24,731 bases of DNA from Minisyncoccota bacterium (lineage in GTDB: Bacteria; Patescibacteriota; Minisyncoccia; UBA6257; JAKLIH01): NCBI GenBank assembly GCA_028691405.1, contig JAQUZI010000004.1, positions 1 to 24,731 on the forward strand, given 5' to 3'. How positions within the stretch are numbered: the stretch's first letter is position 1; each line of letters starts with the position of its first letter. Of the stretch, positions 1 through 8,140 are shown piece after piece. The notes under the pieces were generated by a model. The model was not told the origin of the DNA, made no database searches, and saw only the letters and a list, made by a program, of their open reading frames with translations. The position numbers and the translations under genes are program-made.

Positions 1-2
1 TG

Positions 3-75
3 AGCCGAGAAAAGGACTCGAACCTTCAACCTACGGTTTACAAAACCGTTGCTCTACCAATTGAGCTATCTCGGC
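3..75 (-). tRNA. trnT: tRNA-Thr (anticodon UGU)
   Basis: Read on the minus strand this folds as a full cloverleaf. The acceptor stem is GCCGAGA/TCTCGGC, the D-arm contains AGCTCAATTGGTAGAGC, the anticodon stem is ACGGT/ACCGT with loop TTTGTAA (anticodon TGT), and the T-arm carries GGTTCGAGTCC. TGT reads ACA, so this is threonine. The discriminator is U and the next bases do not spell CCA, so CCA must be added enzymatically. It lies 19 nt after the TPR gene, with no separate promoter visible, so it is probably cut from the rpsB-tsf transcript. Confidence 0.96.
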
Positions 76-80
76 ATAAT

Positions 81-98
81 GTAACTTAAAAAAGTTAC
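81..98. repeat. 18-nt inverted repeat between TPR gene and tRNA-Thr
   Basis: GTAACTT and AAGTTAC flank a 4-nt loop. The repeat overlaps the stop codon of the TPR gene and ends just before the tRNA 5' end. There is no U-tract on the minus strand, so it does not look like a terminator. A processing hairpin or a leaky mRNA end is possible. Confidence 0.4.
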
Positions 99-643
99 AT
101 TGTATTTTTTGTTTCAATATCTCTTAAATCTTTCATCATCTTTAATAATCTCTCGTTACTTTTATCTAATTCTCATGCTTTATACAATAATGCATGACAT
201 GAATTAAAATCTTTACAATTCATATATAGCTCTGCTAATTTCAAATAATTATCAACATTTGGGTTACTTTTAACACTTTCCAGATAATTAATCTCTAAAA
301 CTCTAGTTGTTTCTTTATCCGAATCAGATATGACTTCATAACTAGTTAACTTACTGATTGAAAATATATCTTTTTCATTTTTTTGAGATCGTATTTTTTT
401 CAAAGATTTACTTAATCCATTGTCTGTTCTTAACACCAATACTCTTAATCTTTTCAAAATCTTTTCCAGTGTTAAAACAAATTTCTTCTCTATTTCTTCA
501 ATATTAACATTCTTAATTCTTAAAATATCTTTTTTAACATCTATTTCTTCAATATCTTTTTCTTTATTTATGTTTTTATTAACAATAACAAATAATCCAA
601 TAATTCCCAATGTTAAAGTTAATAAAAGTCAATAATCAAACAT
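95..643 (-). CDS. Membrane-anchored TPR-like protein, 182 aa
   Basis: The reading frame is continuous only if two TGA codons (629-631 and 173-175) are read as Trp (residue 5 and the AW-ELDKSN site). A hydrophobic segment at about residues 4-21 is a probable membrane anchor, followed by a charged, helical and possibly coiled-coil region. The C-terminal third (NPNVDNYLKLAELYMNCKDF, then a second helix pair) looks like one or two tetratricopeptide repeats, a fold that usually mediates protein contacts. The start ATG lies 4 nt after the tsf stop, so it is probably co-translated with tsf in the rpsB operon. The partner and function are unknown. The TPR call rests on pattern only. Confidence 0.7.
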
Positions 644-647
644 AATA

Positions 648-1502
648 TTAAATTTGGTATCTTATAAACCCGACAATATTAATACTCGCATTCAATTCTT
701 TCCCCTTTTCTTCTAATAATTTACTAATAGTTAAAGCATCGTTTTTAATAAAAGGTTGATAGCTTAAACAAATTTCAGAAAATCTTTTTTGAATTCTTCC
801 TTCTCTTATCTTAACTTTAATCTCTTCTGGTTTATTCTCTTTAGTTAATTCTTCTTCAATATATTCTTTAACATTTTTAACATCTTCTTCTGATAAATCT
901 TCTGGTACAACAGCTATTGGTGCCATAGCGGCTACTTGCATTGAAAGATCACCAATTAATTCTTTAGCAATATCGTTTGATCAAATATCTTGATCAGCTT
1001 TCATTTCAAGCAAAACACCTAATCTATTACCAGCATGAATATATGAACTCAAATATCCTTCAGTATTAATAATTTCAAAACGAGCTACTTCCATCTTCTC
1101 GCCAATTTTAGCTACTAAATTTCTAATTAGTCCGTCTACTGTTTCCCCATTTTCATTTGTTTTTTGCAACAAATCATCAATATTTGTTGGATTAGTATTA
1201 CAAGTTATCTTAGCAATTTCATCAGCTAATTTAATAAATTCTTCATTCTTAGCTACAAAATCTGTTTCACATCTAAATTCAATAATAGATCCTTTTTTGC
1301 CATCATCACTAACATATATAGCTATAGCTCCAGCTTTAGTTTCTCTCTCTGCTTTTTTATCAGCCTTAGCTAACCCTTCTTCTTTTAAAATAACTCTAGC
1401 TTTTTCAATATCATTTTCAGCTTTATCTAAAGCTCTTTTGCAGTCCATGACTGATACTCCTGTTTCACTTCTTAATTGTTTTATTAAATCCATTGCTTCC
1501 AT
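648..1502 (-). CDS. tsf: Elongation factor Ts, 284 aa
   Basis: EF-Ts is the guanine-nucleotide exchange factor that recycles EF-Tu-GDP. The N-terminal UBA-like domain is clear (IKQLRSETGVSVMDCKRALD), followed by the family motif RCETDFVAKNEEF near residues 76-88. The C-terminal part contains MQVAAMAPIAV. The two halves are joined by an in-frame TGA at 981-983 (Trp174). The length is typical for a full EF-Ts. It follows rpsB by 22 nt, the usual rpsB-tsf pair, and no SD sequence precedes the ATG. Identification is secure from sequence; the regulator of the operon is not known. Confidence 0.97.
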
Positions 1503-1524
1503 AATAAAAAGTTTAATAGATTAT

Positions 1525-2214
1525 TTAAATAGAATTTTTAGTTTTGACATTTGATTTTATCTCACCTAAAATATAGCTAATAGAAGAAACCGAACTATCA
1601 TTTGCTGGTATTGGGCATGTAATTTTAGTTGGATTATCATCATTATCTAAAATAGCGATTACATCCATATGACTTGAATTAGCTTCAATTACTGCTGTTT
1701 TATGATATCTAGGGTCAATAACAAAAACTAACTCTGGTTTTTTATGCATACTTACTAATCCACCAAATTTTTCTTCTAATTTTTCTAATTCATGTTCTAT
1801 TTTAACTTGTTCTCTTTTGGTATATTTTTCAAATTCACCATCATTAAATTTGTTTTTCATTTCAACATAATGCTTTACTCTTTCACTAATTGTCTTGTAA
1901 TTAGTTAACAAACCACCAATTCAACGATTAACAACATAAGGTTGATTAAAAGATTTAGCAATATCTTTAATACAATCTCTAGCTGAAGGCAAAGTAGAAA
2001 CAAATAAAACTAAACCATTATTATTAATAGTGTTTTGAATCATCTCAATAGCCTTCATTAAATTTGTATAAGTTATCTCTAAGTTCATTACCTCAATATT
2101 GTTTTTAGTTGGTAAAACAAATTTAGCTGCTTTTGGATGTGTTTTGTTCTTTTTGTGACCATAATGCAAACCATTTTGCATCATATCTTGAATCTTTTTT
2201 TGATCAATTTCCAT
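1525..2214 (-). CDS. rpsB: 30S ribosomal protein uS2, 229 aa
   Basis: S2 is a small-subunit protein that binds late in 30S assembly and helps dock S1 where S1 is present. The start is MEIDQKKIQDMMQNGLHYGH, matching the usual S2 N-terminus (LLEAGVHFGH). An in-frame TGA at 1921-1923 falls exactly on the invariant Trp of the NRW-IGG-LLTN motif (residue 98), which is strong evidence that UGA encodes Trp here. The C-terminal region contains PELVFVIDPRY and a downstream PIPANDSS motif. It is the first gene of the operon and is preceded by an unusually long leader. Confidence 0.97.
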
Positions 2215-2244
2215 TTTATTTTTTTATCTATATTTTTATTAAAC

Positions 2245-2305
2245 AAGCCCACGGTTATTATGTTTTGTATCGTAGATAAAAAACACGGACTTTACCGATT
2301 TTGAT
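2245..2305 (-). promoter_or_regulatory. Structured 5' leader of rpsB (candidate autoregulatory element)
   Basis: The transcript from the promoter at 2312-2340 would carry a leader of about 90 nt, whereas other leaders in the window are about 14-37 nt. It can form a 9-bp stem between AAGUCCGUG (2292-2284) and CGUGGGCUU (2253-2245), with three G-U pairs, enclosing a small UAUC-UAC-GAUA hairpin. Ribosomal protein S2 controls its own leader in some bacteria, so this may be an S2 binding site; that is inference. Confidence 0.4.
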
Positions 2306-2311
2306 ATGTGT

Positions 2312-2340
2312 ATTATATCATATAAACACCAATAAATCAA
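2312..2340 (-). promoter_or_regulatory. Sigma70-like promoter of rpsB-tsf
   Basis: The -35 box is TTGATT (2340-2335), followed by a 17-bp spacer and -10 TATAAT (2317-2312), on the minus strand. The predicted start is near 2305. Confidence 0.7.
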
Positions 2341-2346
2341 TAGCTT

Positions 2347-3432
2347 TTATTCTTGCACAACAAAATCTGGATCATCTAATTTTTTCATAGCTTCTAATAT
2401 ATTTTCAATGTTCCCCTGCATGACCGACTCAATACTATGAAAATTCTCGCCTAATCTATGGTCAGTAATTCTATCTTGGGGAAAATTATATGTCCGTATT
2501 TTCTCACATCTTTTAGCCGAACCAATCTGAGCTCTACGCGTATCTTCAATATTACCAATCTGCTTTTCTTTTTCTTGCTCTCATAATTTTGATCTCAAAA
2601 CCCCCATAGCTATCTCACGATTTTTCAATTGAGATCTCTCAACTTGGCAAGTAACAACAATCCCTGTTGGTTTATGTTTTATTCTCACCGCTGTTTCAAC
2701 TTTTTGCACATTTTGACCTCCTTTCCCTGAAGATTTAAAGAAATCAAAATCTAAATCAGAGTCTTTAATTTCAATCTCTTTTTCCGTTACTTTTGGCAAT
2801 ATCGCTATTGTTGCTGTTGAAGTATGAATTCTTCCTTGTTTTTCAGTTACTGGCACTCTCTGAACTCTATGGACTCCTGCCTCATATTTTAATTCTCTAT
2901 AACATCCTTCTCCTTTTATTTCTGCTACTACTTCTTTATACCCACCCGAAGTAGTCTCATTTGAATCTAAGATCACAATTGATCAACCTTGTTTTTCACA
3001 ATACCTAGCATACATTCTATATAAATCAAAAGCAAATATAGACGCTTCATCTCCACCTGCACCGGCTCTAACTTCTAAAATAATATTATTAATCCTATCA
3101 TCTTCCGATACACTCTCTTCTTCAATTAGTTTATCTATTTGCTTTAAAATTGCCTCTTTTTTATCCATATTCTTGCTTAAATCTGCATTTGCCTCATTAA
3201 TAATTTCTTCGTCAATTTCATTTTCTAACATTGAATTATCTTCTTCAATGTGTTTTTCAACTCGTTCTAAATCTTCTAAATAAAACAACCATTTATCAAT
3301 ATCTTTCAATTCTCTTACCAACCCTTCATACTCTTCTTTGTTTTTCAAAACTTCTGGGTCACTCATTTTAGAGACAACCATTGATTTTTCTTGTTTTAAG
3401 TTTTTTAACCTCTCTTGCAAATCTTCTCTCAT
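2347..3432 (-). CDS. prfA: Peptide chain release factor 1, 361 aa
   Basis: RF1 reads UAA and UAG and triggers peptide release. The stop-recognition tripeptide is PVT (about residues 194-196), of the RF1 PxT type rather than the SPF of RF2, and the catalytic GGQ is at about 238-240 (SSGKGGQNVQKVET). Two in-frame TGA codons must be read through: one at the family Trp in YCEKQGW-S and one near residue 284 (RSKLW-E). An RF1-type factor together with TGA used as sense fits an organism that needs only UAA and UAG as stops. Whether prfB is absent cannot be judged from this window. Confidence 0.96.
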
Positions 3433-3472
3433 AAAAACTTTTTAATTTTAAAATATATTAACATTTTTTTAA

Positions 3473-3510
3473 ATAAAAAACTACTACCATTAAAAAGATA
3501 GTAGTTTTTT
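3473..3510 (-). terminator. Terminator after rpmE
   Basis: A 12-bp inverted repeat (AAAAAACTACTA/TAGTAGTTTTTT) surrounds a 12-nt loop and is followed by T residues on the minus strand, just after the rpmE stop. The A/T arms make it nearly symmetric, so it could also act in the other direction. Confidence 0.75.
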
Positions 3511-3517
3511 TCCAAAG

Positions 3518-3799
3518 TTATTTAACTCCAATTTTTTGAACTTTTTTAGTTTCTTTCTTCGCTCTAGCTTTTTTAGCTGGAACCTTTGATTTCAATTCTT
3601 TAGATTTAGAAACTTTCTTCTCAAATTTATGTACTCTACCAGCAATATCTAATTTTTTAGATTTACCTGTATAAAAAGGATGGCATTGAGAGCAAACTTC
3701 AGTATCTAAAGATTCGCTTGTTGAACCAACAACAAAGGTATTACCACAAGCACATTTTACTGTCGCTTGATAATATTTTGGATGTATATCTTTTTTCAT
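3518..3799 (-). CDS. rpmE: 50S ribosomal protein bL31, zinc-binding type, 93 aa
   Basis: L31 bridges the ribosomal subunits. The start at 3799 was chosen because MKKDIHPKY is the classic L31 N-terminus; an upstream in-frame ATG at 3829 would add ten unlikely residues. Four cysteines (KCACG and CSQCHPFYTGK) form the zinc site of the Cys-plus type. The family core is followed by a lysine-rich tail of about 30 residues, giving a longer protein than the usual 65-80 aa. The gene has its own promoter and terminator. Confidence 0.95.
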   Translation of the reverse strand: MKKDIHPKYYQATVKCACGNTFVVGSTSESLDTEVCSQCHPFYTGKSKKLDIAGRVHKFEKKVSKSKELKSKVPAKKARAKKETKKVQKIGVK

Positions 3800-3842
3800 A
3801 TTACAGACTAATTTAAATATTTTTATCAATTAATTTCACCAT

Positions 3843-3871
3843 ATAATATCACATTTTTAGCTCAATTGCAA
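3843..3871 (-). promoter_or_regulatory. Promoter of rpmE
   Basis: TTGCAA (3871-3866), a 17-bp spacer and TATTAT (3848-3843) on the minus strand, between the ssb stop and rpmE. It implies a leader of about 37 nt. Confidence 0.55.
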
Positions 3872-3875
3872 GTTT

Positions 3876-4346
3876 TTAAAAAGGAATTTCATCTCCTTCT
3901 AAATCTTCTTCAAATGGGTTTACGTCATCCCCATCTTGAATAACCGGCAAATCTTCTTCTATTTCTTCTTTTTTAACATTTTCATTGCCTTTACTCTCTT
4001 CAAAAGAACCTACGTTTGATGCTCTAGGTGCAAGTTGTAAATTTTTAACAAAAACTTCTGTTCTATACTTTTTCTGATTATCTTGCCCTACTCAAGAACT
4101 AGTTCTTAATTCCCCTTCAATCATAACTAATTTGCCCTTATTAAGATAAGGAGCTACAGCTTCAGCTCTTTTACCCCAAAAAACAATGTTATGAAATTCC
4201 GTTGACTCTTGTTTTTGTTGGTTTTTATCAAACCAAACCGAATTAGTAGCTAATGAAAAATTGACTACTGTTTGCCCACTAGGAACTACTTTAGATTCCG
4301 CATCTCGAGTAATTCTACCAATAAGCATTACTAAATTTAAATTCAT
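3876..4346 (-). CDS. ssb: Single-stranded DNA-binding protein, 156 aa
   Basis: SSB coats single-stranded DNA in replication, repair and recombination. The OB fold begins MNLNLVMLIGRITRDAE and continues through EFHNIVFWGKRAE and a GELRTSSW motif. The Trp in that last motif is encoded by TGA at 4092-4094 (residue 85). After the OB fold comes an acidic, low-complexity linker ending in DEIPF, which matches the conserved acidic SSB tail (DDDIPF type) that recruits partner proteins. It follows rpsF by 30 nt, the usual rpsF-ssb pairing. No rpsR follows. Confidence 0.96.
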
Positions 4347-4376
4347 ATATATTAAATTAATATTTTATTAAATATA

Positions 4377-4895
4377 TTAATTGTTTAATAGCTCATCTAA
4401 TTTTTCATCTAAATGTTCTAGATCAACATTTTTCTTTTCCTCGGCTTCTTTCTTTTCTTCAGTCTCTTCTTTTACTTCTTCTATTTCTTCTTTTGCAATA
4501 TCATCTCCTTCAACTTCTTTCTCTTTTTCTTCCATAGCTTCTGGCGTTTCTTCCTTGTTTTCTCTCTTTCTTAAGCTTTTTCTAACTTTTGCAACTCTTT
4601 CGTTTATTAAAACTATTAAATATCTTAAAACATTTTCATCAAATTTAAACATTTCTTCAATGTCTTTACTATTATAATTATCAGTTTCAAAAACAAAAGT
4701 GCCATAATAGCCTTGAGTTTGCTTTTGTATTGCATAAGATAGCTCTCTTAATGCTGGGTTTATGCTTTTCTCAATCGCATAATTTAATTTTTCCAATTTA
4801 GCTTTAACATCATCAAAAATTTTTTGAGCTTCTTCTGAGCTTTTATCACCTTTAATAATTAAAGTTAAGTCATATTTTGTCTTATTCATTTTCAA
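4377..4895 (-). CDS. rpsF: 30S ribosomal protein bS6 with long acidic tail, 172 aa
   Basis: S6 is a small-subunit platform protein. The first 110 or so residues show the S6 ferredoxin-like fold (YDLTLIIKGD, then RELSYAIQKQTQGYYGTFVF and ENVLRYLIVLI). The remaining 55-60 residues are almost entirely Glu and Lys and probably disordered or coiled. The result is about 40 residues longer than E. coli S6. Two ATGs (4895 and 4889) are both possible starts. It lies 15 nt after recA and 30 nt before ssb, so recA, rpsF and ssb look like one operon. Confidence 0.93.
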   Translation of the reverse strand: MKMNKTKYDLTLIIKGDKSSEEAQKIFDDVKAKLEKLNYAIEKSINPALRELSYAIQKQTQGYYGTFVFETDNYNSKDIEEMFKFDENVLRYLIVLINERVAKVRKSLRKRENKEETPEAMEEKEKEVEGDDIAKEEIEEVKEETEEKKEAEEKKNVDLEHLDEKLDELLNN

Positions 4896-4910
4896 AAATT
4901 TATATATATA

Positions 4911-5915
4911 TTAAATTAATTTTTCTTTAACATTCTTTAAAATGTCTTTGGCTATTTTAGGATTTTCTTTCAAAAAATCCGATGCTTTATTAGTACCTAC
5001 ACCTAGTTTAACATCGCCAAAGCTATAAGTAGTTCCCGATCTTTGAACAACCCCATTCTTAAAAGCAATGTTAATTAAGTCGTTGTAATAATCAATTCCT
5101 TCATTAAACATAACATTAAATTCACCTGTTTTGAATGGAGAAGCAACTTTATTCTTAACAACTTTAGCCACAACTCTATTCCCAACCACATCATCGCCTT
5201 TTTTAATTTGAGCTACTCTTTTCAATTCAACCCTAACTGATGTAAAGAATTTCAATGCTTTTCCTCCTGGCGTTGTTGTCGGACTACCATAACCCATCAT
5301 ACCAATTTTCATTCTAATCTGATTGATGAATATAATGGTAGTATTTACCTTTGCCACCAATGCTGTTAATTTTCTTAAAGCCTTGCTCATTAATCTTGCT
5401 TGCAATCCAATTTGTTGATCTCCCATTTCTCCTTCAATTTCTGCTATTGGCGTTAAAGCTGCAACAGAATCAACTACAATCAAATCAATTGAATTTGAGC
5501 GGACCAAAGCCTCAATAATCTCTAAAGCTTGTTCTCCATGATCAGGTTGAGAAATTAATAAATTATTAATCTTCACCCCTATCCTTTTGGCATATTCAGG
5601 ATCTAAAGCGTGTTCAGCATCTATATAAGCAGCTGTACCTCCTTGTTTCTGGGTTTCAGCAACAATATGCAATGATAATGTTGTTTTACCCGAAGATTCA
5701 GCTCCATATATTTCGATAATTCGTCCTCTCGGAATACCCCCTACACCCAAGGCGATATCAAGAGATGGTGATCCAGTTGATATTGAACCAACATCAACCT
5801 TCTTTGCCTCACCCAACACCATAATTGAACCCTCTCCAAACCTATCCTTAATTTCTTTTACAGTGTTTTCTAGACCTGAAGTAGACACTTCTTTTGATTT
5901 TGTCTTTTTAGCCAT
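4911..5915 (-). CDS. recA: Recombinase RecA, 334 aa
   Basis: RecA forms ATP-dependent filaments on single-stranded DNA for homologous recombination. Walker A is GAESSGKTT (71-79), Walker B is LIVVDS (145-150) and the DNA-binding loop L2 lies around 201-218 (GMMGYGSPTTTPGGKALKF), with a Pro where E. coli has a Thr-Gly-Gly turn. The acidic C-terminal tail of E. coli RecA is absent; the protein ends in KNVKEKLI. No Trp and no TGA occur in the gene. The promoter lies 32-60 nt upstream of the ATG and contains the palindrome shared with ssrA. Confidence 0.98.
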   Translation of the reverse strand: MAKKTKSKEVSTSGLENTVKEIKDRFGEGSIMVLGEAKKVDVGSISTGSPSLDIALGVGGIPRGRIIEIYGAESSGKTTLSLHIVAETQKQGGTAAYIDAEHALDPEYAKRIGVKINNLLISQPDHGEQALEIIEALVRSNSIDLIVVDSVAALTPIAEIEGEMGDQQIGLQARLMSKALRKLTALVAKVNTTIIFINQIRMKIGMMGYGSPTTTPGGKALKFFTSVRVELKRVAQIKKGDDVVGNRVVAKVVKNKVASPFKTGEFNVMFNEGIDYYNDLINIAFKNGVVQRSGTTYSFGDVKLGVGTNKASDFLKENPKIAKDILKNVKEKLI

Positions 5916-5946
5916 TATATTTTGTTATATTGCTTTATTAAATTGT

Positions 5947-5975
5947 ATTATAACAGATTAAATACAAATTGTAAA
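5947..5975 (-). promoter_or_regulatory. Promoter of recA, with palindrome shared with ssrA
   Basis: TTTACA (5975-5970), a 17-bp spacer and TATAAT (5952-5947). The -35 box overlaps the palindrome TACAA-T-TTGTA (5973-5963). The whole 29-bp block differs from the ssrA promoter at only three positions, spacer included, which core promoter constraint alone would not explain. Confidence 0.75.
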
Positions 5976-5981
5976 GAATAA

Positions 5982-7244
5982 TTATTGAATTTTTATTAGA
6001 CAATAATTTTTCTTCCCCCGACGTATAACTATATATTTATCAAATAATATCTTATCTTCTGTTATTGTTTCTTCAATATCAGAATAAATAATACCATTGA
6101 TATTAATAGCTTTGTTTTGTATATCTTCTCTTGCTTGTCTTTTAGATGAACAAATACCAGATTTAACCAATAAATCAATTAATAACATATCACTAATTTC
6201 TTTTTTATCTATCTCAAAGGATAATACATCTGAAAAAGCTTCTTCAAATTCATCTCTTTCTAAACTTTCAATATTTCCATTAAATAAAATTTCAGAAATT
6301 TTCATGACCCGATTAGTTACATCAATGCCATGAACAAAATCAGTTAAATATTTTGCTAGATATTTCTGACACAATCTTGTTTCTGGTTTTAATTTTTGTT
6401 CTTTAATTTTGGCTTCAATTTCTTCTTGACTTAAAAATGTAAACATTTTAATTCAATCATATGCAATTTTATCTGTTAAATTAATAAAATATTGATAAAA
6501 CTTAAAAGGTGTTGTAACATCTCTGTTTAAAAACACTGTGTTATTAAAGCTCTTGGATAGTTTTTTCCCATTTTCGTCTGTCAATATCGGCAAGGTTAAA
6601 CCAAAAATTTTATTACCTGATTCTCTTTCAATCAAAGTCGCCCCACTCGTAATATTTCCCCATTGATCTGAGCCAGCTAATTGCATCTCACAATTGTATT
6701 CTTTAAACAAATGATAAAAATCATAAGCTTGAATTAATCCATAAGAAAATTCCGTATATGAAATACCTTCTTCACTCTCTAATCTTGATTTAATAAATTC
6801 TTTATTTAACAAATAACTTACTGTAAAATTCTTACCAATACCTCTTAAAAAATCAATTAATTTAAATTCTTTAAACCAATCATAATTATTTACCAATTCG
6901 GCTTCACTTTTAAAATCAAAAAACCTAGACATTTCATTTTTAAACTTATCAACTCTCAAAAAAACTAAAGCCTCTTCTGGTAAAGATCTTTCGCTCTCTC
7001 TACCTGATGGATCACCAATTAAACCTGTCATTCCTCCAACTAAAATAATCGGTTTATGCCCATATTTAGAAAGTCTTTTAGCTGTCATAATAACTAATAA
7101 ATTTCCTAGCTGCAAACTATCAGCGCTTGGATCAAACCCACAATAAAAAGTTATTGGACTAGCATCCAATCTTTTTTTTAACAAATCAAGGTCAATCGAT
7201 TGATTTATTAATCCTCTGTATTTTAAATCATCAATTAAATTCAT
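5982..7244 (-). CDS. tyrS: Tyrosyl-tRNA synthetase, 420 aa
   Basis: Class I synthetase that charges tRNA-Tyr. The sequence YCGFDPSADSLQLGNLL carries the HIGH element as QLGN (residues 45-48), and the second signature is KLSKS (228-232). GSDQWGN, part of the Tyr pocket, is intact. The C-terminal 80 residues form an S4-type RNA-binding domain. An in-frame TGA at 6453-6455 encodes Trp264 (AYDW-IKMFTFLS). The start at 7244 was chosen because the longer frame (7280) overlaps hepT and MNLIDDLKYRG is the normal TyrRS N-terminus. Replacement of the first HIGH histidine by Gln is unusual. Confidence 0.95.
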
Positions 7245-7251
7245 AAAATAT

Positions 7252-7665
7252 TTATATTCTTTTATTAATTTTATCAGCAAACTTTTTAACTTCCATTATT
7301 CTCTTTTTTAAAACATCATATACAATATCATACTTAATATCAGCATATTCATGTGCTAAAATATTCCTAAAACCAACTAAATTTCTAAGTGATTCTTGCA
7401 TTGAATGTGTAATAATTTTCTCTTCACACAAAATATCAAAACTCTCCCTAGGAGAAATTGGTTGTCTAAAATGATTATATGCAATAAAAGCTCCCGCTAA
7501 ATCAATTACTGACTGACATAATAAATACAAATATCTTTCAACCATACCTCGAATATCCTCATCTTTTTCTATTTCTTTTTCAGAAAACTTTTGATATCTT
7601 TTTAGTATCTTTGAATACTTAGTAATTTGAGATATTTTATTTTTTAATATATTTATATTCGTCAT
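7252..7665 (-). CDS. hepT: HepT-like HEPN toxin, 137 aa
   Basis: This is the HEPN (DUF86-type) partner of a MntA/HepT toxin-antitoxin pair. The family signature RX4HXY is present as RNILAHEY (in LVGFRNILAHEYADIKYD). In this family the Arg and His form the RNase site and the Tyr is the residue that the MntA partner AMPylates to neutralise the toxin. The rest is helical, with the expected YLYLLCQSVIDLAG helix. It begins 11 nt after mntA and ends 7 nt before tyrS, so the three genes probably share a transcript. It may act as a housekeeping or defence module. Confidence 0.88.
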   Translation of the reverse strand: MTNINILKNKISQITKYSKILKRYQKFSEKEIEKDEDIRGMVERYLYLLCQSVIDLAGAFIAYNHFRQPISPRESFDILCEEKIITHSMQESLRNLVGFRNILAHEYADIKYDIVYDVLKKRIMEVKKFADKINKRI

Positions 7666-7676
7666 AGTATAATGTA

Positions 7677-8054
7677 TTAATTTCTTCTAAATGTTAATAT
7701 AAAATCAGTGTATTCATTCAAAATTTGAGGCTCTAAAGTAATTTTGTATGGCTCAACACTATATATTAACGATCCTTCTTTAATAATTTCAAATTTTAAA
7801 GTTGGGTTATCTAAATCATTTAAAATCACCACTTCAATATTGTCGTTCTTTAAAATTTTAGATATCTCATCCATTAATTTCAATCTTAAATCAAACATCT
7901 CAATGTTATCTTCTTCTTTAATATATGCCGCAAAATCATAATCGCTTTCTTTATTAAAGCTACCTCTATTTCTCGATCCAAAAAAGTATACCAATTTTAC
8001 TTTAGGATATTTTTTAAAAATTTGTTGTAATTTTTTAATATCTTTTTTATCCAT
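7677..8054 (-). CDS. mntA: MntA-like nucleotidyltransferase antitoxin, 125 aa
   Basis: Minimal nucleotidyltransferase of the MNT family. The GSX10DXD signature is exact: GS, ten residues, then DYD in FFGSRNRGSFNKESDYDF. A later acidic strand (NIEVVILND) holds the expected third metal site, though with Glu where Asp is more usual. In characterised pairs MntA adds AMP to a Tyr of HepT and blocks its RNase activity. The antitoxin precedes the toxin, and its promoter is back to back with that of the plus-strand RNA at 8107. Confidence 0.88.
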   Translation of the reverse strand: MDKKDIKKLQQIFKKYPKVKLVYFFGSRNRGSFNKESDYDFAAYIKEEDNIEMFDLRLKLMDEISKILKNDNIEVVILNDLDNPTLKFEIIKEGSLIYSVEPYKITLEPQILNEYTDFILTFRRN

Positions 8055-8074
8055 ATATCTAATTTTATACCTAT

Positions 8075-8103
8075 ATTATACCACAAATAAAAATAAAAAT
8101 CAA
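8075..8103 (-). promoter_or_regulatory. Promoter of mntA-hepT-tyrS
   Basis: TTGATT (8103-8098), a 17-bp spacer and TATAAT (8080-8075) on the minus strand, giving a leader of about 14 nt. Its -35 box is only 3 bp from the -35 box of the divergent RNA promoter. Confidence 0.7.
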
Positions 8104-8106
8104 AAT

Positions 8107-8134
8107 TTGACAATTAATTATTATATGGTATTAT
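8107..8134 (+). promoter_or_regulatory. Promoter of plus-strand structured RNA
   Basis: A perfect -35 TTGACA (8107-8112), a 16-bp spacer and TATTAT (8129-8134). The predicted start is near 8141. No protein gene of recognisable family follows on this strand before the terminator at 8302-8363. Confidence 0.7.
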
Positions 8135-8140
8135 ATAAAT

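Noticed and set aside
81..98. Terminator before tRNA-Thr
   Set aside because: The hairpin has no U-tract on the minus strand, so I only list it as an inverted repeat.
4381..4677. Plus-strand ORF opposite rpsF
   Set aside because: It is the Ser/Phe-rich mirror of the Glu/Lys tail of S6; same logic dismisses other plus-strand frames opposite minus genes (for example 17282-17554 and 14828-15127).
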